A program made the translations under genes and the position numbers. 64,000 nucleotides of DNA, taken from positions 1-64,000 of the forward strand of contig NZ_CP032156.1 in NCBI RefSeq assembly GCF_008329905.1. The letters are read 5' to 3'. Origin of the DNA: Mycobacterium sp. ELW1 (GTDB taxonomy: Bacteria; Actinomycetota; Actinomycetes; Mycobacteriales; Mycobacteriaceae). This document shows, piece after piece, positions 27,768-37,224 of this stretch (the first letter of the stretch is position 1; every line of letters starts with the position of its first letter). A model generated the notes under the pieces. That model did not search any database. It was not told where the DNA came from and worked only from the letters and a program-made list of their open reading frames with translations.

Positions 27768-28375
27768 TCGATACCCCGCTGTCCCTTCTGAGCGCAGTCC
27801 ATGGGGTGCTTGACCTTTCCCATGTCGGTGACCAGGTCGGCGAGTTCGGTCAGCCGCGGATCGGCTCGACGGCCGGTGATGATGACGTGCTGGCGGCCGG
27901 GACGGTGTGCCAAGGCGTCGATGACGTCCTGGACGTCGACCCAGCCCCAGGCCATCGGGTAGGTGAACTCGTCGAGGACGTACAAATCATGGGTTTCGGC
28001 GGCAAGCCGCCGCTTGATCTCGGACCACCCCTCGGCAGCCGCTGCGGCATGGTCGGCTTCGCTGCCCGCCTTGCGGCTCCACGACCAGCCTGACCCCATT
28101 TTGTGCCACTCGACTGGTCCGCCCTCGCCTGTCTGGGAATTCAGCGAGCCGAGGCGCTCGAGCGCTGTCTGCTCTCCGATACGCCACTTCGCGGACTTGA
28201 CGAACTGGAAGACCCCGATCCGGAAGCCTTGGCTCCATCCGCGAAGCGCGAGTCCGAATGCGGCGGTGGACTTACCCTTGCCGTCGCCGGTGTGCACGAT
28301 GACGAGCGCTCGGTTACGTCGCTGCCGGGTGGTCAGGTTGTCACCGGGGATAGCGACCGGTCGTCCTTGTGGCAT
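27761..28375 (-). CDS. cobO: Corrinoid adenosyltransferase CobO/BtuR
   Basis: ATP:cob(I)alamin adenosyltransferase of 204 aa. The P-loop VHTGDGKGKSTAAFGLALR, the GWSWSRKA block and LYVLDEFTYPMAWGWVD are the CobO/BtuR signatures. It puts the upper adenosyl ligand on the corrin during de novo synthesis. A second, unrelated adenosyltransferase of the PduO type is encoded at 38440-39015 beside the catabolic genes. The start overlaps the stop of the ChlID gene. Confidence 0.94.
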   Translation of the reverse strand: MPQGRPVAIPGDNLTTRQRRNRALVIVHTGDGKGKSTAAFGLALRGWSQGFRIGVFQFVKSAKWRIGEQTALERLGSLNSQTGEGGPVEWHKMGSGWSWSRKAGSEADHAAAAAEGWSEIKRRLAAETHDLYVLDEFTYPMAWGWVDVQDVIDALAHRPGRQHVIITGRRADPRLTELADLVTDMGKVKHPMDCAQKGQRGIEW

Positions 28376-30360
28376 CAGGCCGCCTCACCTTGGACGGCAT
28401 CGCGCACGATATCAACGAGGGCGTCCGCGCTGACCTCGACGAGCGGAACGTGGTCGGCGCCCATGTGTTGGGCGAGCGTCGCGGCCAATCCCATCCGCAT
28501 CCGCCCGCTCTCGCAATCGACGACCACCGCGGCGACGCCCTGACCGGCGAGCATGGCGCCCGCCTGATGCGCTCGACCGACGGCGTCAGGCCCAGCTGTC
28601 GCGCGACCGTCTGTGATGACGACCAGCAGCGGGCGCCGACCCGGGTCACGCAGCCGCTCGCGGCGGACGACGTCGGCGGCCGTGAGCAGGCCCTCGGCCA
28701 GCGGGGTGCGACCACCAGCGGGTAGCTCGTCGAGTCGCCTGGCCGCGGCTTCGACCGACCGGGTCGGCGGCAAGGCGACATCGGCTACTTCGTCGCGGAA
28801 CGTCACCACCCCGATAGTGTCTCGTCGCTGGTATGCATCGAGCAGAAGGGACAGAATCGCCGTCTTCACTCGACGCATGCGCTCCCTGGCAGCCATGGAT
28901 CCAGAGACGTCAACGACGAACAGCACCAGGTTGGCCTCACGACCTTCCCGCACGGCCCGACGCAAGTCCTCCGAGGCAAGGATGAGTCGGCCAACGTTGC
29001 GGCCACGCGCGCGTTGCCGTGGGGCGGCGACCCGAATTGTTTCGCTCAGGTGAATGCTCGCGCCTGCGCTGGCAGGCGGCGATGCACCGATGCGGCGTCC
29101 CGCCGTCGTCCGCGCCCTGCTGCGGCGACCAGCCTGTCCGTCGCCAACGCCGGCGACAGTGAGCAGCCGGGCCCGGTACGGCTGTCCGGCCCCGACCGGC
29201 CCCGCCTCCCCATGGCTGGACGCTGCTGACCCTCCACATTCGGGACGCTGCGCAGAAATCTCACCGGAATCCTCGGCGCTTTCATCGCCGCCGGGCCCGT
29301 CGGGATCGGGATCGTCTCCTCCCGAAGGTTCGCGAGGAAGCAGGTTGTCCAGCTCGGCCTCGTCAAGGCCCGGAGCGTCGAACGGGTTGCGTCGCCGTCG
29401 GTGTGGAAGTGCGAGCCGCACGGCCGCCCGTAGATCGTCGATGGTCACGTCGTCGCGGCCATGCCAGGCCGCATGGGCGATAGCCGTTCTTGCGGTGACG
29501 ATGTCAGCGCGCATGCCGTCGACGCCAAATGCCGAGCACACCTCGGCAACCTTGAGCAGAAGCTGCGGGCTGAGTGCTATGCTCGCAATCCGCCTCTGCG
29601 CCCGTTGAATTCGCTCCCGCAAGTCATTCTCGCTATCGACGTAGAGCGCGCGGAACGCCGCGGGGTCGTCGTCATACGCAAGTCGACGCCGCACCACCTC
29701 GGCGCGCTGCGCGGGATCGCGGGGAGCCGCCACCTCCACGGTGAGTCCGAAGCGATCGAGCAGCTGAGGGCGGAGCTCGCCCTCTTCCGGATTCATGGTT
29801 CCCACAATCACGAACCGTGCTGCGTGAGTCACTGATATGCCCTCGCGCTCGACGGTCAGCCGACCCATCGCCGCGGCGTCAAGCAGGAGATCCACGAGGT
29901 GGTCTGGGAGCAGGTTCACCTCGTCGACGTAGAGGATTCCGCGGTGTGCCTTGGCCAGCAGACCCGGCTCGAAGTCGATGGCACCGTCACTGAGCGCACG
30001 TTCGAGGTGGATCGAACCCGCGACGCGGTCCTCGGTCGCTCCAACCGGCAGTTCGACGAGGCGCACAGGACGTGTCTCGACGGCGGCGTCCGGCCCAAAT
30101 GGTCCATCGGGGGAGAGGGGTTGCGGCTCAACGGGATCCGACGAGAAGCGGTCCCCGACGATGACGTCGATCGGAGGCAGGATGTCGGCAAGTGCGCGCA
30201 CCAGTGTCGATTTGGCAGTGCCTTTCTCGCCTCGGATGAGCACCCCGCCGATGCCCGGCGCGATAGCGCTCAGTACAAGCGCGAGGGCCATGTCGTCGAG
30301 TCCTTCGGGTGCGTCGGCATCACCGCCCAGCACGGCGGGAAACGGGAACTGCTGCAGCAT
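28375..30360 (-). CDS. ChlI/ChlD hybrid chelatase AAA+ subunit
   Basis: Protein of 661 aa joining a magnesium-chelatase ChlI-like AAA+ motor (about 1-330; GEKGTAKSTLVRALAD Walker A, GILYVDEVNLLPDHLVD Walker B) to a ChlD-like von Willebrand A domain (about 470-661; LVLFVVDVSGSMAARERM with the MIDAS DxSxS). The domains are separated by a Pro/Asp/Glu-rich linker. In mycobacteria this hybrid (Rv2850c type) is taken to replace CobS/CobT as partner of CobN. It is first in a riboswitch-led operon with cobO and cobB-cobC. Confidence 0.9.
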   Translation of the reverse strand: MLQQFPFPAVLGGDADAPEGLDDMALALVLSAIAPGIGGVLIRGEKGTAKSTLVRALADILPPIDVIVGDRFSSDPVEPQPLSPDGPFGPDAAVETRPVRLVELPVGATEDRVAGSIHLERALSDGAIDFEPGLLAKAHRGILYVDEVNLLPDHLVDLLLDAAAMGRLTVEREGISVTHAARFVIVGTMNPEEGELRPQLLDRFGLTVEVAAPRDPAQRAEVVRRRLAYDDDPAAFRALYVDSENDLRERIQRAQRRIASIALSPQLLLKVAEVCSAFGVDGMRADIVTARTAIAHAAWHGRDDVTIDDLRAAVRLALPHRRRRNPFDAPGLDEAELDNLLPREPSGGDDPDPDGPGGDESAEDSGEISAQRPECGGSAASSHGEAGPVGAGQPYRARLLTVAGVGDGQAGRRSRARTTAGRRIGASPPASAGASIHLSETIRVAAPRQRARGRNVGRLILASEDLRRAVREGREANLVLFVVDVSGSMAARERMRRVKTAILSLLLDAYQRRDTIGVVTFRDEVADVALPPTRSVEAAARRLDELPAGGRTPLAEGLLTAADVVRRERLRDPGRRPLLVVITDGRATAGPDAVGRAHQAGAMLAGQGVAAVVVDCESGRMRMGLAATLAQHMGADHVPLVEVSADALVDIVRDAVQGEAA

Positions 30361-30384
30361 GAGAGGCTCCGCTCCTGATTGCCA

Positions 30385-30560
30385 ACAGATGTTGGGGCAC
30401 GCGAGGCCGGTATTCGGACTGACCGGGTGCGGCTCCCTGTCGGGAGCGGCCGCGGATCACCGTAGCGGGCCTGTGCCGGAATCTCACCGGCTTCCCTCGT
30501 TCCCCTGCGCCTCACCAACGGTTCGGCGCGCGGGCACCTCGTATCCCTACGCTAGCATCG
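30385..30560 (-). ncRNA. Cobalamin riboswitch upstream of the ChlID-cobO-cobBC operon
   Basis: The minus strand has GAAGCCGGTGAGATTCCGGC, ACAGGCCCGCTACGGTGA, a GC-rich extension arm, then GTCAGTCCGAATACCGGCC as the B12-box half. This is the cobalamin aptamer order. The distance to ATG 30360, which has GGAGCGGAG ahead of it, suggests translational control. It is the third cobalamin riboswitch of the cluster. Confidence 0.87.
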
Positions 30561-30787
30561 CCTCAGTGTCAGGGTGAGGGCTGCCGCTTGTTGCGGCGGT
30601 TGGATCCCGATCACCTGGTGTCTGGCTCTCAGCATCGCTGCCGCCTTCGGGTTGCCGTTCATGGGTTTTTCGGCATCCGGTGTGACGGACCTGCCGGCGT
30701 GACTATATGAGAGCGTGGCATCGCCCCACTGAGATGCATCCGGGGGTCGGCCCAACGTCACCTCACAGTGAATGGAGGCAAACCGCC
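30561..30787. other. Gap between riboswitch and IS110 remnant
   Basis: About 230 bp with no gene recognised. It should contain the promoter of the minus-strand ChlID-cobO-cobBC transcript. Confidence 0.3.
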
Positions 30788-31262
30788 ATGGTTGTTGTTG
30801 GAGCGGATGTGCACGAGTCGCACCCACGCCTTCGTCGATGTCGTCGACGAGGCGGGTCGCAAGCTCGGCGAGAAGACCGTCACAGCGGTCAGCGGCGGGC
30901 ATGCCGAGGCGGTAAGCGGGCCCGCGAGCGTTTCGGCGTCGACGTAATCTGGGCGATCGACGTCTGCCGGCATGTGTCGCGCCTGGAACGCGACCTGTTC
31001 GCCGTGGGTCAGACGGTTGTGCGGGTGCTGCCGAAATTGATGGCTCAGGCTCGGGCCTCGGCGCGCACCCGGGGCAAGTCCGATCCGATCGAAGCGCTGA
31101 CGGTCGCTCGTGGTTTCCTGCGCGAGCCCGATCTGCCGGTGGCCTCTGTCGATAAGGTGTCGCGTGATCTCAAGCTTCTGGTGGATCGTCGCGAAGACCC
31201 TGTGGCACAACGGACTGCGACGATCAACCAGCGTTGTCTTCGGCCACCTGCACACCGACCAC
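30788..31262 (+). pseudogene. IS110-family transposase remnant (N-terminal part)
   Basis: Frames on the plus strand piece together VVVGADVHESH, then VDEAGRKLGEKTVTAVSGGHAEA, RERFGVDVIWAI, LERDLFAVGQTVVRVLPKLMAQ, RASARTRGKSDPIEAL and SRDLKLLVDRREDPVAQRTATIN. This is the DEDD-type N-terminal domain of IS110 transposases, broken by several frameshifts and without the C-terminal serine-recombinase-like half. It separates the ChlID operon from cobL and is a scar of past insertion in the cob cluster. Confidence 0.8.
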
Positions 31263-31315
31263 GACAACCGTTAACAGCTTTGCCAAATGGCAGCAGCTTG
31301 ACATGGTAGAAACCC

Positions 31316-32533
31316 ATGCCGCCCGTTGACGTGCGTCTGACAGTCGTCGGTATCGGCGCGGATGGCTGGGCGGGACTGACCGATGCCACCCGCGCCGAGG
31401 TGTTGGACGCCGACGTCGTCATTGGAGCCCCGCGTCAACTGGGACTGCTCCCCGAATCGAACCTCCAGCAGCGGCGGACGTGGCCGACGCCGTTGCGTCC
31501 TTCGTTGCCGGGGTGGCTTGAGGAATTCTCCGGACAGCGGATCGCCGTTCTGGCGTCAGGAGATCCAATGGTCAGTGGAATCGGCAGCACACTCGTCGAG
31601 GTGCTCGGCGCCGATCGGGTGCGGGTGATACCGCACGTGTCCTCCGCGTCGCTGGCCCGCGCGCGGCTGGGCTGGTCGGCCGAGTCGACCGTCGTGGTGA
31701 GCGTCGTGGGGCGTGACCCCCATGCGGTACTTCGTGAGCTGGCCCCGGGACGACGTGTGCTGGTGCTGTCAAGCAATGAGCACACACCAGCGGCGTTGGC
31801 TCAGTTGCTCGTCGACCATGGGTACGGCTCCAGCCGCATGATCCTTCTCGGTGACCTCGGAAGTGCTTCCGAGACACGAACGGACACAAAACCTTCCGCG
31901 TTTGCGGCTGTCCCTTCGCGACTGCACGTCGTGGCGCTGGAGCTCGCGGGTTCATTAACTGCGGGGTGGGCGCCGGGGCTGCCGGATGGCCTGTACGAAC
32001 ACGATGGCCAGCTCACCAAGCGCGATATCCGCGCCGCGGCAATCGCACGCTTGATGCCGACGCCGGGTCAACTGCTGTGGGACGTCGGCGCCGGTGCCGG
32101 CTCGATCGGCATCGAGTGGATGCGCGCTCACCCGACGTGTCGGACGATCGCGATCGAAACGAACGACGCCCGCGCGGAGCGAATCAGCCGCAACGCACGC
32201 CGCCTCGGGGTGCCCACCCTCGAGGTCGTCCACGGCAGCGCACCCGAGGCGTTGGCAGGCTTGCCCGAGCCTGACGCCGTATTCATCGGCGGAGGGGCAA
32301 CGCGACCCGGGGTTCTTTACACCTGTTTGGATGCACTGCGTCCCGGCTCGCGGCTCGTGGTGCATGGGGTGACGGTGGAGACCGAGGTGCTGCTTGCCGG
32401 CGCCTACCGCGAACACGGCGGCGAACTCGTCCGGATCCACGTCGAGCACGTCGCGCCGGTGGGGAGCTTCACTTGTTGGACGCCCGCCCGGACAGTGACT
32501 CAGTGGGCGTTCACCGCTCAGCGAGGCGTGTAG
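31316..32533 (+). CDS. cobL: Precorrin-6Y C5,15-methyltransferase (decarboxylating) CobL
   Basis: Bifunctional enzyme of 405 aa. The N-terminal tetrapyrrole methylase (CbiE-like; LTVVGIGADGWAGLTD, LASGDPMVSGIG) methylates C-5/C-15. The C-terminal CbiT-like Rossmann methyltransferase (LLWDVGAGAGSIGIEWMR, VFIGGGATRPGVL) decarboxylates the acetate of ring C. Full length. It is the lone plus-strand gene here; its 3' end overlaps the 3' end of the convergent bluB by 16 bases. Confidence 0.94.
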   Translation: MPPVDVRLTVVGIGADGWAGLTDATRAEVLDADVVIGAPRQLGLLPESNLQQRRTWPTPLRPSLPGWLEEFSGQRIAVLASGDPMVSGIGSTLVEVLGADRVRVIPHVSSASLARARLGWSAESTVVVSVVGRDPHAVLRELAPGRRVLVLSSNEHTPAALAQLLVDHGYGSSRMILLGDLGSASETRTDTKPSAFAAVPSRLHVVALELAGSLTAGWAPGLPDGLYEHDGQLTKRDIRAAAIARLMPTPGQLLWDVGAGAGSIGIEWMRAHPTCRTIAIETNDARAERISRNARRLGVPTLEVVHGSAPEALAGLPEPDAVFIGGGATRPGVLYTCLDALRPGSRLVVHGVTVETEVLLAGAYREHGGELVRIHVEHVAPVGSFTCWTPARTVTQWAFTAQRGV

Positions 32534-33189
32534 CGCTCCTCGTGCACCACTGACTGCAGCGTCGAGCGGTCCCGCCAGCCGTAGCGTTCCAGATCGGGAA
32601 CGTCGGGCAGTTCGGCGACGCAACCGACGCACAGCCATGCCACCGGGCGCACATGGTCGGGCATGCCCACCAGTGACCGAAGGAATGGTTCGCGGTAGAA
32701 CGAGACCCATCCGACGCCGAGCCCCTCGGCCGTCGCCGCGAGCCACAGGTTCTGGATGGCGCACACCACCGAGTAGAGGCCGGCGTCGTCAATCGCATGA
32801 CGGCCAAGAACTTTCGGCCCTCCGCGGGTCGAGTCGTAGCCGACGACGATTCCGAGCCGCGATTCGCAGATGCCCTCGATCTTGATACGCGAGAACTTTT
32901 CGGCCCGCTCGCCGGTCAGCATGCGGGCAAAGGCGTCGCGCTCCTGGGTCACGTGGTTGCGAAAGCTGACCAGCGTCCGCGGCGACCGAACCACGACGAA
33001 GTCCCACGGTTGAGACATGCCCACGGACGGTGCGGCGTGAGCGGCCATCAGAATGCGTTCGAGTACGTCGGGTGCCACCGGCGCGCCGGTGAACTCCCTG
33101 CGGGTGTCACGGCGCCGGAAAATGGTGCCGTAGAGATCGCGCACAGTGCCCACGTTTGGAGTTCCGAAAGCCTTCTTCGTGGTGATCAT
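32518..33189 (-). CDS. bluB: 5,6-dimethylbenzimidazole synthase BluB
   Basis: Flavin-destructase of 223 aa that splits reduced FMN with O2 to make the lower base of B12. ATG 33189 overlaps the cobM stop (ATGA). Motifs are [12 protein letters not shown] (FMN phosphate binding), [16 protein letters not shown] (the BluB-type SVGxSQPW region), AAIQ-like [25 protein letters not shown] ([20 protein letters not shown] in the sequence). Its presence means the pathway yields true cobalamin rather than pseudocobalamin. Confidence 0.92.
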   Translation of the reverse strand: [223 protein letters not shown]

Positions 33190-33989
33190 CTGGGCCCTCC
33201 GACGTGCGTGGCAGAGCGGTCGCGTTCGGGGTCGTAGAGGTAGCTTTCCCCAGCGAGCGGATCGAGGCGCTCGGTGAGCGCGCGACCGATGAGTATCACG
33301 GCGGCCTGGCGCCAACCGGCCGACTCGACCTGATCGGCGATGTCGGCAACAGTGCCGCGCAGGGCTCGTTCGCCGGGCTGTGACGCGCGGTAGACGACGA
33401 CGGCGGGACACTTCGCGCCGTAGGTCGGCTCAAGCCGGGCCATGAGTTCGCGGGTGCGGGTGATCGCCAGGTGCAACACCAACGTCGCCCCCGTGGCGGC
33501 GAACGCGTCCAGCGACTCAGACTCCGGCATGGCGGTGGACTGATGTTGGACACGGGTGAGCACCACCGATTGCGCGACCAGAGGGACGGTGAGTTCGCGG
33601 CCGACCCGGGCAGCCGCTGCGGCATAGGCCGCTACACCGGGCACCACCTGCCATGGCACGGCCGCCGCGTCGAGCCGCCTGGCCTGTTCGGACAACGCGC
33701 TGTAGAGCGACGGATCCCCGGAAACCAGCCGCACTACTCGCAGACCGGCTCGGTGGCCTTCGATGACGCGGGTCGCGATGGCGTCGAGGTCGAGGTTCTG
33801 AGTGTCGACGAAGTCGGCTGTCGGAGAGCAGCTCTCGAGCACGTCGGAATCGAGATAGGTGCCGGGATAGAGGACGATATCGGCTGCTCGTAGCAACCGC
33901 GTGGCGCGCACAGTAAGCAGGTCTGCAGCGCCAGGCCCCGCACCGACGAAGTAAACGTCCAGGTCAGCATTCGATGGTTCGGAACTCAC
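33186..33989 (-). CDS. cobM: Precorrin-4 C11-methyltransferase CobM
   Basis: Tetrapyrrole methylase of 267 aa. GTG 33989 is taken as start because it overlaps the cobIJ stop (GTGA), whereas the upstream ATG would overlap cobIJ by 79 bases. VYFVGAGPGAADLLTVRA is the SAM-binding loop, YPGTYLDSDVL and RLVSGDPSLYSALSEQ are CobM/CbiF motifs. It methylates C-11 of precorrin-4. Part of the minus-strand run cobH-cobIJ-cobM-bluB. Confidence 0.93.
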   Translation of the reverse strand: MSSEPSNADLDVYFVGAGPGAADLLTVRATRLLRAADIVLYPGTYLDSDVLESCSPTADFVDTQNLDLDAIATRVIEGHRAGLRVVRLVSGDPSLYSALSEQARRLDAAAVPWQVVPGVAAYAAAAARVGRELTVPLVAQSVVLTRVQHQSTAMPESESLDAFAATGATLVLHLAITRTRELMARLEPTYGAKCPAVVVYRASQPGERALRGTVADIADQVESAGWRQAAVILIGRALTERLDPLAGESYLYDPERDRSATHVGGPR

Positions 33990-35512
33990 CGAACCCACCT
34001 CGGCGTCCACACTCTTCCCGATGACGTCACGCGTGTGGCCGACGAGCCAACGAGGAGAAGACATTTCATGTCGATCGTGTCGGTATCGAGTTCGCCGAGG
34101 GTGGTGAGGGTCAGCGATTCCTCGGCTCGCCCGACGTCGCGGCCCACCACGACGACGGTGTCCGCGCAGCGGTGTTCGAGCAGGACCTTCCTGGCCACCG
34201 CGATCTGATCGGGCCGGGTACGAGAGGCCGGGTTGTAGATCGCCAGCACCAGATCGGCGTCGGCGACGGCCCGCAGACGGGCATCGATCACAGACCAGGG
34301 CTTCAGCCGGTCGGACAAGCTCATGACGGCGAAGTCCGCGCCGATCGGTGCGCCCGCTCGCGCGGCCACCGCCTGCACGGCAGACACGCCGGGCAGAACG
34401 CGAATCGGCACGTGGTTGAAGCGCTCGTCCTGCGCCACTTCGAAAACCGCTGCAGCCATGCCGAATACCCCGGCGTCACCACCGGAGACGACCGCGACGC
34501 GCTCGCCCCTGCTGGCGAGTTCGAGGGCATGGCGCGCGCGGTCGACCTCGACAGTGTTTCCGGAGGCATGGCGCTGCAGGCCCTCGCGCTGCGGAACGCG
34601 CGCGACGTACGGGGCGTAGCCCACGACATGCGCGACGTCTGAGAGTGCGACCATCGCTTCGGGAGTGAGCCATCCTTCCGGTCCGGGACCGAGCCCGACG
34701 ACGAGGAGTTCCGCGGCATTGACGGACGGTTCAACTGAAGCGGCGGCCTCCACGCCGGGGATTCGTGAGCGTCGTCCATTCAGAGAATCACCGTTGACGA
34801 CGATGAGTGACAGGTAGGGCACCGAATTCTCGGCGACGTCGGCCACTGGCATCCAGCGTTGCTCCGGGTGGCTCGCCCGCTCGACGTAGAGCGCGTGGGA
34901 GAGCCGTCCTGCGGCCGCGAGTGCCCGGCGTACCGCAGGGAACGTGCGGCCGAGTTTCATGATGATGGCACCGTCGGTGTCCGCGAGCCGGCGAGCTAGT
35001 TCTGCTTCGGGCAGGGTGCCGGGCAGCACGGTGAGCACGTCGGACTGTCGAACAAGCGGCGAGGCGGTAGCGGCGGTAGCGGCAGCGAACGCCGGTAGAC
35101 CGGGGACCACCTCGGTCCGATAGCGCGCGCTGAGGCGATCGTGCATGTACATGTAGGAGCCGTAGAACAGCGGGTCCCCTTCGGCGAGGAGCGCAACGGT
35201 TCGACCGGCGTCTAGATGGGCGGCCAAACGCGCAGCGGAATGTTCGTAGAAGTCGGCGAGCGCCCCCGCGTAGCCACCGGGATGGTTGGTGGTGCCCGTC
35301 GTGATCGGGTAGCGCAGTTCCTCTTCGAGCACACCGCTACCGATGAGCCCGGCCGCGATGCTTCGCGCGTACGACTGCTTGTTCACGCCGGCGTGGTACG
35401 CGACGACATCTGCCTCACGGATGACTCGCGCGCCCTTGAGAGTGATCAACTCGGGATCGCCTGGGCCCAGCCCCACACCATAGAACCGGCCTGGAGTCAC
35501 GGAACTGGTCAT
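33986..35512 (-). CDS. cobIJ: Fused precorrin-2 C20- and precorrin-3B C17-methyltransferase CobIJ
   Basis: Double tetrapyrrole methylase of 508 aa. The CobI half (1-245) begins FYGVGLGPGDPELITLKG and has LLAEGDPLFYGSYMYMHDRL. The CobJ half (260-508) begins LLVVGLGPGPEGWLTPEA and has VAVVSGGDAGVFGMAAAVFE and the terminal ring-contraction motifs LAIYNPASRTRPDQ. The same fusion is standard in mycobacteria. ATG 35512 overlaps the cobH stop. CobJ would need the product of CobG, whose local gene is decayed. Confidence 0.94.
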   Translation of the reverse strand: MTSSVTPGRFYGVGLGPGDPELITLKGARVIREADVVAYHAGVNKQSYARSIAAGLIGSGVLEEELRYPITTGTTNHPGGYAGALADFYEHSAARLAAHLDAGRTVALLAEGDPLFYGSYMYMHDRLSARYRTEVVPGLPAFAAATAATASPLVRQSDVLTVLPGTLPEAELARRLADTDGAIIMKLGRTFPAVRRALAAAGRLSHALYVERASHPEQRWMPVADVAENSVPYLSLIVVNGDSLNGRRSRIPGVEAAASVEPSVNAAELLVVGLGPGPEGWLTPEAMVALSDVAHVVGYAPYVARVPQREGLQRHASGNTVEVDRARHALELASRGERVAVVSGGDAGVFGMAAAVFEVAQDERFNHVPIRVLPGVSAVQAVAARAGAPIGADFAVMSLSDRLKPWSVIDARLRAVADADLVLAIYNPASRTRPDQIAVARKVLLEHRCADTVVVVGRDVGRAEESLTLTTLGELDTDTIDMKCLLLVGSSATRVTSSGRVWTPRWVR

Positions 35513-36192
35513 TCGGCCTCCGAAGCCAACGCGTTGACCGCGGACGACGTGATCGCGGATCCTCCGCGCCGACCCCGGATCGTCACGTAGGGGATGTCGA
35601 CGTCGTACCGGGCGGCAAGCGCGATCAAGGCCTCCTTCGACTCCTTCGCCCCGATAAATCCTACGGGGCAGCCGACGATCGCCGAGGGGCATGGGGCGCC
35701 GTCGAGGATCATCTCGAGCAGGTGGAACAGCGCTGTGGGAGCGTTGCCAATCGCGACGACGGCGCCGTCGAGGTAGGGCTCCCAGAGCGAGACGGCGGCT
35801 GCGGTTCGTGTCGTCGCCCAATGGCGTGCAAGGTCGGGGACGCGCTCGTCGCGAAGTAGGCAATGGACAGTGTTGCCTGCGGGGAGCCGGCTGGCTGTGA
35901 TGCCGGTAGCCACCATGAAGGCGTCGCACAGAATCGGCGCTCCTTCGTCGAGCGCCGCCCGCGCCACCGGCACGAGGTCGGGGTGGATCACGAGGTCGTC
36001 GACGAGGTCCGGCTGCCCGGATCCGTGGATCATGCGCACGGCGAGTTTCTCGGCCGCGGGCGGGATCGTCGACAGGTCCGAGTCGCGACGGATCGTCGCG
36101 AACGACTCGGCGTAGATCGCGGCGCCGTTATCCAAGTACTCGTAGCGGCGTGAGGGCCGGGTCGGCTGCCAGTGTCGAGCGGTTGTGGACAT
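35509..36192 (-). CDS. cobH: Precorrin-8X methylmutase CobH
   Basis: Enzyme of 227 aa moving the methyl group from C-11 to C-12 to make hydrogenobyrinate. ATG 36192 is chosen because GGAGG lies 6-10 bases upstream and the family start (YEYLDNGAAIYAESFATIRRD) follows. VRMIHGSGQPDLVDDLVIHP carries the catalytic His. VGCPVGFIGAKESKEAL and the C-terminus IRGRRGGSAITSSAVNAL are conserved. The open frame continues upstream into the cobG remnant, but that is accidental. Confidence 0.93.
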   Translation of the reverse strand: MSTTARHWQPTRPSRRYEYLDNGAAIYAESFATIRRDSDLSTIPPAAEKLAVRMIHGSGQPDLVDDLVIHPDLVPVARAALDEGAPILCDAFMVATGITASRLPAGNTVHCLLRDERVPDLARHWATTRTAAAVSLWEPYLDGAVVAIGNAPTALFHLLEMILDGAPCPSAIVGCPVGFIGAKESKEALIALAARYDVDIPYVTIRGRRGGSAITSSAVNALASEAE

Positions 36193-37113
36193 GAATGCGC
36201 CTCCGAGGCTAGGGGAACGACGACGCCATGCCAGGGCGTCACGATGAGATGGCCGCCTTCCCCGCATTTGGCGAGCAGCGAGCTGGCGAACTCGGGTGTG
36301 AATACGCTCGTCGGGTACGTAGACGTGGGTGCTGCCCCTTACATCGCCGTACTGCAGCGACGCTGCGGGGACGCGCATCCGCGGGTCGGCCGGGACCTGT
36401 GCGGCCAACGGCGCGTCCAAATTCACGCACCTGTCATGGAGGGCCCGGTCCGGCTCCGCCTGCGGCGAGGTCTCACGCCAGTGTGGCGAGCCGCGCCGCC
36501 GCCGTGTAGAGGGCCATGACGCTGGCACAGCGGTCGCGACGCTTGGCTGGCGTTCGTTGTGGTCCAGCGCGGTGAGGCCCAAATCCGGTGCCGGTAGCCC
36601 GGGTTCGGTTAGCCGACCGGGCAGATCTTCACTGCCGTCGTCGAGAGTGAAAAGAAATCGTCCTGGCAGTTGCCCGGAGTCGGGGTCGGAGCACAGCATA
36701 ACCTCGAGTTGCCGCACGGTGGGCCGAAGGTTCGCCCGCGCGCCCACGATCCCGGTCATTGGGGAGACCAGGACGTTACGCACTCGGTCATGGATCCAGG
36801 AGGGTAGAAGCCCGGTGGATTCAATTGGCCAAAAGAGGGCCGCTGGCAATCGGTCGCCGTCCGCGGGCGGTCCCCAGAGCCCGATGTCGGCGCCGGTGGT
36901 CAAGTGCACATCGCCGTCGCCGAACATCGCGCTCGCCCCGAGCAGTCGCGCGAGCGACGCGGTAGGCAGTGAGCCGCGCGGAAGCTGCGCACGCACCGAA
37001 AGCCCATCATCGGCAGGCCACGGCCGCAGCCCGCTCGGGCACGTATCGGCGAGTTCGCGTCGCGTGACATGGCGGGAGGCCCGAGTATGCGACGAAGTGG
37101 CACTCATCGTCAT
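36193..37113 (-). pseudogene. cobG: Decayed precorrin-3B synthase CobG
   Basis: The N-terminal 170 codons match CobG: DTCPSGLRPWPADDGLSVRAQLPRG, LTTGADIGLWG, HDRVRNVLVSPMTGIVG and LPGRFLFTLDDGSEDLPG. After about 36540 the family sequence jumps frames (RDRCASVMALYTAAARLATLA then a stop in another frame). A short C-terminal trace (LAKCGEGGHLIVTPWHGVVVPLA) survives in yet another frame near 36200-36310. The C-terminal cysteine set for the 4Fe-4S cluster is missing. CobG makes the oxygen-dependent hydroxylation of precorrin-3A, so this step must come from elsewhere, for example a chromosomal copy. Confidence 0.75.
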
Positions 37114-37152
37114 TCCTCCTCGAACATTGCGCGCATCACCCTAGCGCAATTA

Positions 37153-37172
37153 TGGTAGAACCACATAGTGGT
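37153..37172. promoter_or_regulatory. Operator A of the TGGT/ACCA regulon (thiolase-pduO-cobA)
   Basis: The 20-bp site is TGGT-AGA-ACCA-CATAG-TGGT. It contains two overlapping palindromes (TGGTnnnACCA and ACCAC-ATA-GTGGT) and lies 53 bases before the thiolase ATG. Half-sites of this form are bound by FadR-type GntR repressors. Five more copies occur at 40393, 45017, 47495, 47599 and 49451. Confidence 0.75.
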
Positions 37173-37224
37173 CAATCCCCGTCCTGAGACGGTGTGCCGT
37201 GAAACGAAAGCAGGAAGGTCGCAA

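Noticed and set aside
35509..37113. A single open frame that would encode a CobG-CobH fusion of 534 aa
   Set aside because: The middle part is not CobG-like, the Fe-S motif is missing, and cobH has its own ATG with GGAGG at 36192. The fusion arises from read-through of a decayed cobG.
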